DNA of 20,326 nt from a virus. The position numbers and the translations under genes were made by a program. Below are positions 7,308-16,189 of the stretch, piece after piece. The notes beneath the pieces are model-generated. The model was given only the letters and a program-made list of their open reading frames with translations. It ran no database searches and was not told the origin of the DNA. The number at the start of each line of letters is the position of its first letter. Position 1 is the first letter of the stretch. The stretch is taken from positions 1-20,326 of the IMG/VR virus record IMGVR_UViG_3300026097_000133. One strand, 5' to 3'.

Positions 7308-8255
7308 ATGAAAGACTTACTTTTTTGGGAAAGATACAGACCAAGGAAAATGGAAGACATGGTTCTCCCTGAAAGAATAACAAATCATTTTAAGAATGGA
7401 CTCAATAAAAATGTTATATTATATGGAGATTTTGGAACAGGGAAAACATCACTTGCAAGAATTCTCATTGGGAAATATAGAACAGGTACCAATTACATCG
7501 AAGTAAACTCATCACTATACACATCAATTGATTTATTGAGAAACGAGATAGAAAAATTCTGCAAATCAACAAATATAATAGACACAGAAGATGATGTAAA
7601 ATATGTTTTCCTAGATGAATATGAACGTGTATCTGCTCAATTCGAAGATGCATTCAAAGCATTTAGTGAAAAATACAAACACGTAAGGTTTATTCTAACC
7701 ACCAACCACTATAACAAAGTATCTAAAGGAATAAAATCAAGGTTTACAGGAATAAACTTCAACTTTCACGAAGATGAAAAGAAAGACATTCAACAGAGGT
7801 TTTATAAAAAGTTAAAAAATATATGTGCCAACGAATCAATAACCATTGATAATAAGACATTGGCCGATGTTGTTAAGAAGAATTTTCCCGATATGAGGTC
7901 AATGGTACAAAGAGTCCAAGACATCAAAGATACCGGAACAGAAGAGAAGTCAATTGAAATAAATACAGAACTACAAGAAAACCTATACAAAACCCTATTC
8001 GAAAAAGATATGACATACAATGAAATATATCATTTCGTAATGGATAATTTTGGGGATGATAACATTGATGTAATGTTTCAAATATTATCAAGACCATTTG
8101 TTGATCATATGATTGAAAAGAAACAATCAGTAAACCAACTCTTCAAATGTAATTATATCATAACCGATACCTACCCCAAATTGGAAACAAATGCAGACCC
8201 AATTATCGTTGCAATGACAACCATAGGAAGGTTAAGAGATATTCTCACATCTTAA
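7308..8255 (+). CDS. 44: Sliding-clamp loader large subunit, T4 gp44-like AAA+ ATPase
   Basis: 315 residues (T4 gp44: 319). The clamp loader uses ATP to place the ring-shaped clamp (gp45) on DNA at primer ends; gp44 forms the ATPase subunits together with gp62, which is not in this window. FWERYRPRKMEDMVLP matches the N-terminal family motif. GDFGTGKTS (about residues 44-52) is the Walker A, VFLDEYER the Walker B, FILTTNH the sensor 1, and KSRF takes the place of the SRC arginine-finger motif. VKKNFPDMR matches T4's VKKNFPDFR in the lid/sensor 2 region. ATG 7308 starts directly at the conserved block; an upstream TTG at 7263 would extend into the divergent gene and is unlikely. Its promoter must lie in the 34-nt gap shared with the gp15-like gene, which has no TATATAA box, fitting an earlier expression class. 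Confidence 0.92.
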   Translation: MKDLLFWERYRPRKMEDMVLPERITNHFKNGLNKNVILYGDFGTGKTSLARILIGKYRTGTNYIEVNSSLYTSIDLLRNEIEKFCKSTNIIDTEDDVKYVFLDEYERVSAQFEDAFKAFSEKYKHVRFILTTNHYNKVSKGIKSRFTGINFNFHEDEKKDIQQRFYKKLKNICANESITIDNKTLADVVKKNFPDMRSMVQRVQDIKDTGTEEKSIEINTELQENLYKTLFEKDMTYNEIYHFVMDNFGDDNIDVMFQILSRPFVDHMIEKKQSVNQLFKCNYIITDTYPKLETNADPIIVAMTTIGRLRDILTS

Positions 8256-8447
8256 TCATTCAAAAATGCTGCTTCCATAATTTAACCGTACACCCATTTC
8301 ATAATATCATCGATATATATATCAAATCTATTGCATAATATTCATCACATACGAATGATATATCAACTAAGATGAGGTATTCCATTTAAATAATGATGAA
8401 AATTCATAAAAAGGTACAAGGTGTTCCATATCAATAATATATATTAT
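8256..8447. other. 192-nt non-coding gap before gp25
   Basis: No credible gene on either strand. The gap is AT-rich and contains a perfect 12-bp palindrome GATATATATATC (8312-8323). I see no terminator with a T-run after the clamp-loader stop. The gp25 promoter is presumably here or overlaps ATATATATT just before the ATG. Confidence 0.5.
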
Positions 8448-8825
8448 ATGCCAGAGTTCGATTTTAAAGATATGTATATAGGATACCAAGGACACCCACG
8501 GTTCCAAGTGAATACCATCATAACCGATGACATAATCCGTGTGATTATTCAAAAATACGAGATGATCATCTTCACAAATAAAGGAGAACTCTATGGTGAT
8601 CCAAATTTTGGGGCAGATCTTTTGAAATTATTATACGAAACAAGAATATCAGCAACAGCAACACGAAATGTGATTGCTCAACAAATCTCGGAATACATAC
8701 CAGAATTGAACGATATCGATTATGGGTTGGAAGTTGTATTTGAACAAGACCCGGAAAAGTTCCAAGATATAATGATTGTGAATTTCACCATACGTGAATA
8801 CGAAGTTAAAGCAATAATTGCCTAA
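8448..8825 (+). CDS. 25: Baseplate wedge protein, T4 gp25-like
   Basis: 125 residues (T4: 132). gp25 sits in the inner baseplate wedge, holds gp6 and gp53, and nucleates sheath assembly. The signature block here is IIFTNKGELYGDPNFGADL at about residues 42-60 (family pattern: T-x-x-G-x-R/L-x-x-D-P-x-F-G). It is followed by a helix with TRISATATRNVIAQQISEYIPEL and a C-terminal beta strand region, IMIVNFTIREYEVKAII. ATG 8448 is chosen over a GTG at 8421: it starts at the usual distance from the conserved block, and the extra nine residues look non-coding. The stop overlaps that of the convergent giant gene by 3 nt. Immediate proximity to the giant protein fits a shared role in the wedge. Confidence 0.88.
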   Translation: MPEFDFKDMYIGYQGHPRFQVNTIITDDIIRVIIQKYEMIIFTNKGELYGDPNFGADLLKLLYETRISATATRNVIAQQISEYIPELNDIDYGLEVVFEQDPEKFQDIMIVNFTIREYEVKAIIA

Positions 8826-11800
8826 CTCAACCTCTTAGTACCAAGTGTCGCATTCCTATATTGCTTCGATGTTAAATTAGCAAATGCCTCTAATTCCTGT
8901 ATATCAAGTATCCCCTTTATCTCATAATTCTTTCTATCTCTCCAATTAAGACCATAACCATTATTAGAACTCACCTCAACAACTATAAATGGGTCAATAT
9001 TTGAATCAACCGTGAAGTTGAATGGGTCAGTGTTAGAAGATAGCCTTCTCTCACTTATTCGTTGAATTGGATGTAAATCTATCTCTTTCCATTCTGTTAT
9101 ATCAATCCAATTCGTAAATTGACCACCATTATCATTCACGGGTGGAATAACTGAGGCTGTTACAGATTGTGTCATTCCATAACCAGAAAATATATAATTA
9201 TACCTATTATAACTCACAACATCAGAAACATTATAAGTAGTACCCGTTTTCCATTCCGGAACATCCTCATACTTCCGAGGGTTATTCAAACGATTATCAC
9301 CAATAACAGACTCATACACCTTATCAAAATAAATAACCTTTTCACCGACAGAATATGTCTTCAATGGATACCATTCACGGTATATCTCATATGTTTTGAT
9401 ATCAACAACATATTCGTCCGGCAATGATTGAGTTACACCAAGTGGTTGATCTGCATAAAAATCAAGAACACAATTATACACAGTTGATCCATTATTAACA
9501 GGCATCAAATAAGATTCATTCAATCTAAAACTGATAGGTGTCATCGATTCCCTCACATTGAATATGGTAACATCTCTCATCTGGTGAGAAATATAAGTGT
9601 TCTGAACAAAATCTGTTCGACCGGTGATATCCAATATCTTATGTGATAATGGTATTATATTCCCCTGCAACCAATATTTCAAACCTTGTAACTTTTTCTG
9701 AACCTCCTCAAGAGTATATGTCAGAACACTATTACCATCTCTATCAGTTATACGGTAAGTAAGGTTGAATAAATTCGTGTCTTCATATGTATCATTTGGA
9801 AATGTACCTTTCAAAAAGTCATTATCTTCCCACCCCACAACAGTTTGGTCAAATATATCAGGTATCTCTACTTTGAACAATTTCATATAGTTTTTTGAAA
9901 GGCGATCAACATTCTTATAATATTCATACAGTTCAAGGTCATTATAACCAAAATAGTTTATGGCATTTATTATTGACTTATATGCCCCAACATATGGGTA
10001 TATAACATGTCGCATCATCAACATCTCTTTACGTTTCTTATTAAGGAATGTCCAATCAATTCCTTCTTCTTTAATATCATACTCCTTAAAAATATAAACA
10101 TCATCTGATGATATCAATTTACCCATATTGTTCAATTCCGTCTTGTATCTTATGTCTTCATTTTCGGTTTGACCATATACGAAAAATCTCCCTATCTCTT
10201 TATCCCACACCCTTATACGCAACGACAAATAAGTAATTGAATTATCTGATGGATAGCCATTGACGATTGTTGATTCATCTTCGAAAAAATCTATTTCTTT
10301 GAAAAATTCAACCTCTATCTCTCTTGAATAAACTGCCTTTACTTTCACCAAATAACCATTATTAACTGATATGTATTGGTTTGAAGCATTTGAAACATCA
10401 TTTAAGAAAATGGCTATATGTTGCCCAACTTCAAGACCCCTATTGACAAACATGGTATTTGATTGTGGATTTAACTTTATAAAACCCGAACGTTTTCCCG
10501 ATACGGGATCAACCACGGTTGAAAATGATATTTCATTTGTAATATCTTGTGATACATCAATGGTAAAGTCAATATCTTCCTTCATATACAATTGTAATAC
10601 TGAACGAAGTGCCCCCTCTTCTCTTGAACGATACCCGACAAAGGTTTCAATTGGTTGTGGTGTTGATGAAATATCATCATTATCATCTACAAACCCCAAT
10701 TCGTGGTCAATTCTCGGAAAAACGGTCTGTTGATAGATGGAATTTCCCACTTTGTCAATATCCCTATTAGGCTTATTGTTCAAATGAACCGTTGGCAAAG
10801 GCTTTTGACCAATATAGGCGAGTGGTCCATCAGTAGTCAGTTGTTCCCCCGAAAAATCATAAAGGAAAAATTCCGGAACATTATCCGAATACCATTTCCA
10901 ATAAACACTTGCTGTTATACCGCCATTGAAATTGTATCGTGGTCTTCTCAAATAATCCCTCGTATTCAACCAGAGACCATCTGGTTGTGTATAATTAGGA
11001 TGAAGAGCACCATATTGACTTTGTGTAACAGTCAATGGATTCGACACAACCACATTGGAAACCACAAAAGAAACTTGTGGAACAACTTCAATTATCTGTG
11101 ATAATGTAGGTTGCAAAAACCAAACAGAATTCCTATCCGGGTTGAAAACATTTCGTGTAGTATTATCACCAACAGGTAATGTGAATAATTCCCTCACAAC
11201 ACCTGTAACAGAATTCATAACAGATATATTTGCATTACCCGGATCCTGATTGGAAATATAAACATCCCCATCATAATAATTCAATACTTGGTATCCATAT
11301 GCAGGCGGTACTGTATTATTATAAAATTGATTGCCATTGCTTGCATTTCTTTTATAAAACTTAGGTGCATCCGATGATGCATATATAGAATCATCCACCC
11401 CTGAAAATTCAAGATAATTATTCGTTCCTGATGCAATACCAGTTGATATAACAACATTATTATCAATATAATATAAATCCGAAGAGTCATAGAAATAAAC
11501 TGCCTCTCTTACCGGGTCATAGATAACCTCATCATCTGTTACCGATGGAACAGAATACGTATTCACAACGGTTCGTGTCGAACCATCTATCCTTCTAACA
11601 TCAGTTGGTGGGGAAACAACATACATATCCCCTTCAAATTCATTGAAAACAATATCATATCCCTGACCCGATATGGTCTGCACCAATGAACCGGAATTGT
11701 ATATTAGAACTGATGTATCTGTCGTAACATAAACATCCCCATTATCACGATTGAAATCAAGTGAGAATGCAGTTGATGGTAATGTTACCGAACCAATAAG

Positions 11801-14611
11801 ATTCTGTGTGTAAATATCAATCCAATAAAGATCCCTTTCTTCTAAGGCATATACATAAGAATCATATGTATTATAAATCATCTTCAATGGTGAGTAAGTA
11901 CCTGATAAAGTAACTTGTGATTCTAAATTACTCGTTATTGAATCATATACCAATACATCATTACCAAGTACAAAAATTGAACTCGATGGTTGCACATAAA
12001 GAATATCCACAATAGATTGTGTTGCTGTTGCATATGTGTTCAATGAATATGTTGCCGTGTTTTGGAATGTGATATTATATGCACTCGAAAATTGCTGATT
12101 GTTGAATTGACCACCTGACTGGGTCACGGAAATACACCCTGATTGCTGAAACCCATTAGAGAACCCAACAATTGCAAATGGAGAATTACCATAACACGCC
12201 TGAGTCAATCCCCAAAATGGACCCTCATAACTTAAATTCATTATATATGGATCAAGGAATATTATACTATAATCAACATTCTGCAATGTATAAACAGTAT
12301 TATTTACCCCCATGACCATACCCGTAGAAAATCCAGAATCCTCAAAATGAAGACATGAAAATGTTCCGGACTGTGTTCCGGATTGTGTCCCAAGTATTAC
12401 CGAATTTGATGTGAGAAGTGAACCATGGTTCCCTTTGAATTTCTCAGTTATCACATAATTACTATCACCTGGCAAAACACTTGCACCCGGCTTCACACTT
12501 ATATCACACCTTTGGGATGGGTCTTTAACATTAAATTTCAATGTTGAGCCAAGATTATCAACATATACACCAAAATCATCCAAAATAAATTGGTGTTGGT
12601 CTATCCAATCCTCCAATGTTTCTACCATCGAAGATACCCCACCCGTTGGAAGGCTGTGTGTTACTGGATATGATCGATCATTCACAACAATATCCACATA
12701 TGGTCCATAACTGAAAGTAACACCCTCAATAGATGGTTCGTGAAAAGTTACCTCTGTGTGTTCTATATAAAAATCTGCAGTTGAACCAACACTTACATTG
12801 AAATCCATTGGAACATTCGGATATTGAGTTTCTAATTTTATAGAATTCTTATAGGGTGAAATCATACCTATTGTCTGTAATGTTGGTGCAATACCCAAAC
12901 TCACCAACTCAGATAGGTTGTTATTATACCACTCAATAAGTGTGGCGTGTATTGTTCGTTCCATATCAATCTGACCAGATGAATACACAAATTTTATATC
13001 TGCTTGATAAATTTCACCATTTATATTTATGACAAACCCAAATTCGTCAAGGTCAGTGAAGACAATATTATAAAGGAAATTCTCAGATATATCATAATTA
13101 TACTCACTTGTAAGTTGTTCTTCAACTTCAATAAGTCTTTCTATTTTCTGATTCGTTGTACCAATATTCACCTGTGGGGTGGTATCTGTTAAAAAATTAA
13201 CAATAGTGTATTGCGATGGATGCACAAGGTCGGCCTTTAACTCAGAACCTTCATAATAAAGGTCTATATCAAGCTCAGAAAAGACATCTGAGTACTTATC
13301 AGCAGCAGATGCAAGTGTTACCCCCTCAGAGAAGGTGAAACTCTGTGTGAATGCGAATCTATCAACAGTAAGATAAACTTTACCATTTACCCCAATTGTC
13401 TCATTCACGGGTGTCTGTTCAACGGGTATATAAGTTGCCGTACTTGACCAATAATCCGTATCATCCGGATTTACAGTAGTTACCGGTGGAGTAACAGTAA
13501 GGTCTTCACTTATGGAGTTAGCAACCCACGTATATGATTGAACACATTGATATATTTTATTCTTCCATATTACTTGCTGACCAACTTGGTATGTTGTTTG
13601 GTTAGCATTCCCAACAAATGAAGAAATTGGGGAAACTCTATAAAATTGTTGGTTAGATATCGACTCCGGTATCTTAAATTCAACACCCGGCTTCAATATT
13701 TGAGGAACACCCGAAACAAAATCAATAACACCAACAAAACCAAGTGAGTTGGTTGTTGTTGCATCATAAAATTGCATTGCTCCCTCATAAACCAAAGGAA
13801 CATCTGTTCTTGTAAGAACTTCTATGAAAAGTCCCGTGTTGGTTGGTAACTGTGTATTTGATACCGAATACTCATAATGACTCATATCAAGTAGGTTATC
13901 ATTCTTTATAGTAACAATATCAACATCATCAAAATCATTAGTTTGTTTATAATCATCATTACTATCAGTATTAACAATATTTATCCTCCTACCAACATCG
14001 ATCTTAGTGTAGAATTCATCCTCATTCCAAGTGGATAAAGTATTCTGTAATGATGGAGTTATGTAATTATAAATACCAAGGGCATCAACAGATGATATCT
14101 TCTCGTCATTGTATGACGAATTATTCTGATAAGGATACGTATTATCGAAGAACGAATTTGTTTCATCAGATAATATCATAATTGCACCCGGCTTTGTTCT
14201 TATAACGAAATACATTCTATTGGGGTCTGTGAATCCAAATATAGGATCATCGAACCGTATCAATGTACCAATAGGAAATTTCTTATGAAAATCAACACCA
14301 TAAACCCACTTGGAATAATATGAATCCTCAAAATTAACAGGTTCAATAGATGTCACAACCTCAGACAAAACACCGGATTCATAGAAATGAAAGCCATATT
14401 CATTAAATAACTGCCATTTATCAAGTGTAAGATTCTCTCCACACTCATAATCAAAAGCATCTACATTTTCAAACATATAAATGCCCTGTGTTTTAAATGT
14501 GTCTGTTGAATTCTCATGAAAGAGGATATCCCCATCATATCTTTCAATATCTGTATTATACGTAATGTTTAAAGACTTTCCCTCCTTATCAAAGAACCTA
14601 AGATTATTCAT
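8822..14611 (-). CDS. Giant tail/baseplate structural protein (1929 aa) with inserted beta-propeller and carbohydrate-binding-like modules
   Basis: The longest gene here. I do not recognise it end to end. The N-terminal 330 residues are mixed beta. Around residues 334-390 there is a CBM5/12-like pattern: YQVGQQVIWKNKIYQC, a Trp/Tyr-rich stretch and DYWSS. From about 864 to 1177, about eight 38-42-residue units carry Asp/Gly-x-hydrophobic-Tyr patterns (YDSYVYALEE, NGDVYVTTDT, EGDMYVVSPP, REAVYFYDSS, DGDVYISNQ), which is typical of a YVTN/NHL beta-propeller. Residues about 1514-1565 (FLNKKRKEMLMMRHVIYPYV then INAINYFGYNDLELYEYY) are helical and resemble gpI/gp7-type wedge proteins. Two more CBM-like units lie at 1741-1842 (EWYPLKTYSVGEKVIYF and EWKTGTTYNVSDVVSY). 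Short Thr-Gln-Ser motifs recur (for example GTQSGTQSG). Its position beside gp25 suggests a wedge or fibre-bearing baseplate part; gp7-like is my best guess. It could bind host surface sugars. Confidence 0.75.
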   Translation of the reverse strand: MNNLRFFDKEGKSLNITYNTDIERYDGDILFHENSTDTFKTQGIYMFENVDAFDYECGENLTLDKWQLFNEYGFHFYESGVLSEVVTSIEPVNFEDSYYSKWVYGVDFHKKFPIGTLIRFDDPIFGFTDPNRMYFVIRTKPGAIMILSDETNSFFDNTYPYQNNSSYNDEKISSVDALGIYNYITPSLQNTLSTWNEDEFYTKIDVGRRINIVNTDSNDDYKQTNDFDDVDIVTIKNDNLLDMSHYEYSVSNTQLPTNTGLFIEVLTRTDVPLVYEGAMQFYDATTTNSLGFVGVIDFVSGVPQILKPGVEFKIPESISNQQFYRVSPISSFVGNANQTTYQVGQQVIWKNKIYQCVQSYTWVANSISEDLTVTPPVTTVNPDDTDYWSSTATYIPVEQTPVNETIGVNGKVYLTVDRFAFTQSFTFSEGVTLASAADKYSDVFSELDIDLYYEGSELKADLVHPSQYTIVNFLTDTTPQVNIGTTNQKIERLIEVEEQLTSEYNYDISENFLYNIVFTDLDEFGFVININGEIYQADIKFVYSSGQIDMERTIHATLIEWYNNNLSELVSLGIAPTLQTIGMISPYKNSIKLETQYPNVPMDFNVSVGSTADFYIEHTEVTFHEPSIEGVTFSYGPYVDIVVNDRSYPVTHSLPTGGVSSMVETLEDWIDQHQFILDDFGVYVDNLGSTLKFNVKDPSQRCDISVKPGASVLPGDSNYVITEKFKGNHGSLLTSNSVILGTQSGTQSGTFSCLHFEDSGFSTGMVMGVNNTVYTLQNVDYSIIFLDPYIMNLSYEGPFWGLTQACYGNSPFAIVGFSNGFQQSGCISVTQSGGQFNNQQFSSAYNITFQNTATYSLNTYATATQSIVDILYVQPSSSIFVLGNDVLVYDSITSNLESQVTLSGTYSPLKMIYNTYDSYVYALEERDLYWIDIYTQNLIGSVTLPSTAFSLDFNRDNGDVYVTTDTSVLIYNSGSLVQTISGQGYDIVFNEFEGDMYVVSPPTDVRRIDGSTRTVVNTYSVPSVTDDEVIYDPVREAVYFYDSSDLYYIDNNVVISTGIASGTNNYLEFSGVDDSIYASSDAPKFYKRNASNGNQFYNNTVPPAYGYQVLNYYDGDVYISNQDPGNANISVMNSVTGVVRELFTLPVGDNTTRNVFNPDRNSVWFLQPTLSQIIEVVPQVSFVVSNVVVSNPLTVTQSQYGALHPNYTQPDGLWLNTRDYLRRPRYNFNGGITASVYWKWYSDNVPEFFLYDFSGEQLTTDGPLAYIGQKPLPTVHLNNKPNRDIDKVGNSIYQQTVFPRIDHELGFVDDNDDISSTPQPIETFVGYRSREEGALRSVLQLYMKEDIDFTIDVSQDITNEISFSTVVDPVSGKRSGFIKLNPQSNTMFVNRGLEVGQHIAIFLNDVSNASNQYISVNNGYLVKVKAVYSREIEVEFFKEIDFFEDESTIVNGYPSDNSITYLSLRIRVWDKEIGRFFVYGQTENEDIRYKTELNNMGKLISSDDVYIFKEYDIKEEGIDWTFLNKKRKEMLMMRHVIYPYVGAYKSIINAINYFGYNDLELYEYYKNVDRLSKNYMKLFKVEIPDIFDQTVVGWEDNDFLKGTFPNDTYEDTNLFNLTYRITDRDGNSVLTYTLEEVQKKLQGLKYWLQGNIIPLSHKILDITGRTDFVQNTYISHQMRDVTIFNVRESMTPISFRLNESYLMPVNNGSTVYNCVLDFYADQPLGVTQSLPDEYVVDIKTYEIYREWYPLKTYSVGEKVIYFDKVYESVIGDNRLNNPRKYEDVPEWKTGTTYNVSDVVSYNRYNYIFSGYGMTQSVTASVIPPVNDNGGQFTNWIDITEWKEIDLHPIQRISERRLSSNTDPFNFTVDSNIDPFIVVEVSSNNGYGLNWRDRKNYEIKGILDIQELEAFANLTSKQYRNATLGTKRLS

Positions 14612-14632
14612 TTAAATGATCAATTTGGTGTA

Positions 14633-14639
14633 TATATAA
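14633..14639. promoter_or_regulatory. Candidate promoter box (TATATAA) in a divergent gap
   Basis: GTATATATAAAA lies 38 nt ahead of the small gene at 14678 and about 21 nt ahead of the giant gene on the other strand. The box is nearly palindromic, so it could serve either direction. Confidence 0.3.
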
Positions 14640-14677
14640 AATTAGGTTATTCTCGGACAAATTCATATATTTACAAA

Positions 14678-14959
14678 ATGAAAGTAATAATTGTATGGTA
14701 TGAGAACTTTGTGTTCTTATATAAACATGGGAATAAATTAGGAACTGCTATAACAAATCAAATAGAATATTTGGAATATTTTGAAGGTACTAAAAAAGAA
14801 TTCATGGTGAGATACCAAAAAGATTATCCAACTTCATCAAAACAAATTTTCTGCGATTCAAAACACCCACTTCGATTCCATATCAGACAGGCTATCGAAA
14901 CATCATCCGAATTCAAAATAGTTGAAAGAAGTAGGAAATTGAAGAATATATTACGATAA
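14678..14959 (+). CDS. Small protein of unknown function (93 aa)
   Basis: I do not recognise this protein. It begins MKVIIVWYENFVFLYK with a hydrophobic/aromatic beta-like start, and continues with a basic, Lys/Arg-rich body (net positive charge), two isolated aromatic clusters and one Cys. There is no membrane segment or signal peptide long enough to score. ATG 14678 lies 38 nt after a TATATAA box, and the last 9 nt overlap the end of the convergent gp47-like gene, an arrangement typical of real, packed phage genes. Basic charge would fit a nucleic-acid-binding accessory factor, but this is a guess. Coding is supported by its lack of conflict with neighbours and its position between two convergent/divergent units. 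Confidence 0.6.
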   Translation: MKVIIVWYENFVFLYKHGNKLGTAITNQIEYLEYFEGTKKEFMVRYQKDYPTSSKQIFCDSKHPLRFHIRQAIETSSEFKIVERSRKLKNILR

Positions 14960-16078
14960 TTTATCAGAGGAGGATTTATAATTCTCCTCATACTTCTGAA
15001 GTATAATATCATACTGTTCTACCATAACTTCTCGAAATTTATCATTTGAATAAGTTTGGCGTTCAATATAGTTCTTGATATAATTTTCATAATCCAACTT
15101 CGTAGTTATCTCAACATCACCATCAGCAGCCTCTAGCAATATCTCTTCTTCATCTTCCTCATCCTCATCATCTACTATATCATCAAGATAATCAATTGAA
15201 GCAAATCCACCTTTTGACAGTAATATCTCTAAATTCCTACGAATCTTCCTATCGGTAACAAGTAGGTTATTTGAAATAACAAGGTCTATATAATCCTTAG
15301 AATTTATCTCATCATCCAACTTATCAATATCTTCCTTTTCCTTTATAACAATTTCACGGAATATAGGTGAATATTTATTTGGTACAAATTCAATCTCACC
15401 TGAATCTGGCCGAAGTATGGTTATTCCCTTCTGATCACCACGGTCATTCCTATCCATCTGATACGGAGAACCTATAAATGTAAAGTTTTTAGTTCGTTGA
15501 CGGATATGTATATGACCACTGAAAACATGCTCATATCTCGAAAATGCAGAAACATCAATTTTATCATGGTTTCTATGTGCAACAGAATTAAGATGCATTC
15601 GACAACCATTCAGATCGGAATGACAAAACAAATAATCACCCGGGCTATTCTCTATTTCCTTTATCATATCCACTCTATGCTCAACCCAAGGCATAAGTAC
15701 AAGTTTCTTTTCAGCAAAATCAATTGTAGTTGTTTCTGTATAAACATGAACATCATCTATATGATCGAAAAGCCTAACCGAATTAACATCATTCGTTCCC
15801 TTATTCCATAGATCATGGTTTCCAACTATCATATGAACTGGGAGTATCTTAGATATCTCTGTTATTATCTTCTCTGCTTTATAAGAAACAATAATAGGAA
15901 TTGCAGTCCTATTATCATAGAGATCACCACAATGGATAAGAATATCTCCCTCTTCAACATTTTCTTTCAGAAATGGTATATAGGAGTTCATAAAATAATC
16001 CTCCATCATATCCAACCATTTATCCAAATTATTCAAGTAAACACCAAAGTGCCAATCCGTAGTAATAAAAACCTTCAT
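14951..16078 (-). CDS. 47: Recombination endonuclease subunit, T4 gp47-like (Mre11/SbcD family)
   Basis: 375 residues (T4 gp47: 339). With gp46 (an SMC-like ATPase, not in this window) it processes DNA ends for recombination-dependent replication. The five metallophosphoesterase motifs are present in order: TTDWHFG (D-x-H, residues about 6-12), GDLYDNR, VGNHDLW, the FCHSDLNG histidine, and SGHIHIRQ (G-H-x-H). FIGSPYQMD follows as in Mre11 capping regions. All metal-binding residues are intact, so it is probably active. From about residue 298 to 325 there is an almost purely acidic run (DDIVDDEDEEDEEEILL), which I do not recall from T4 gp47. ATG 16078 has a TATATAA box 21 nt upstream. The 3' end overlaps the 93-aa gene. 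Confidence 0.88.
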   Translation of the reverse strand: MKVFITTDWHFGVYLNNLDKWLDMMEDYFMNSYIPFLKENVEEGDILIHCGDLYDNRTAIPIIVSYKAEKIITEISKILPVHMIVGNHDLWNKGTNDVNSVRLFDHIDDVHVYTETTTIDFAEKKLVLMPWVEHRVDMIKEIENSPGDYLFCHSDLNGCRMHLNSVAHRNHDKIDVSAFSRYEHVFSGHIHIRQRTKNFTFIGSPYQMDRNDRGDQKGITILRPDSGEIEFVPNKYSPIFREIVIKEKEDIDKLDDEINSKDYIDLVISNNLLVTDRKIRRNLEILLSKGGFASIDYLDDIVDDEDEEDEEEILLEAADGDVEITTKLDYENYIKNYIERQTYSNDKFREVMVEQYDIILQKYEENYKSSSDKLS

Positions 16079-16099
16079 ATAATCTATTGATTTTAAAGG

Positions 16100-16106
16100 T
16101 TATATA
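16100..16106 (-). promoter_or_regulatory. Candidate promoter box (TATATAA) ahead of gp47
   Basis: The minus-strand TGTATATAACC begins 21 nt before ATG 16078, in the short gap after the tail-tube terminator, where a new promoter is needed. Confidence 0.35.
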
Positions 16107-16127
16107 CATTATCACAGAATATGTTTA

Positions 16128-16169
16128 AGAAAAAAAAAACCCACCAATCGAATAAATGATTGGTGGGTT
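16128..16169 (-). terminator. Rho-independent terminator of the tail-tube gene
   Basis: On the minus strand a 12-bp perfect stem (AACCCACCAATC and its complement, plus positions 16138-16149 and 16158-16169) with an 8-nt loop is followed by a T-run (A-run at 16130-16139). It lies about 20 nt beyond the stop at 16190. The strong terminator suits an abundantly made structural protein. Confidence 0.9.
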
Positions 16170-16189
16170 CAAAAATACACTCAATAGGA

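Noticed and set aside
7274-7360. N-terminal extension of the gp15-like protein to 7360
   Set aside because: It is antisense to the clamp-loader start and reads as hydrophobic filler; ATG 7273 gives a normal start.
8256-8447. tRNA or small RNA in the largest gap beside gp25
   Set aside because: No cloverleaf, no strong hairpin and no terminator; only a short AT palindrome.
10371-11249. Several open plus-strand frames of 64-132 codons inside the giant gene
   Set aside because: They are antisense shadows of a long, clearly coding frame; their proteins show no family pattern and no promoter or start context.
8822-14611. Diversity-generating retroelement or variable-repeat array in the giant tail gene
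   Set aside because: No reverse transcriptase, no paired template repeat and no A-biased variable block were seen; the repeats are protein-level propeller blades.
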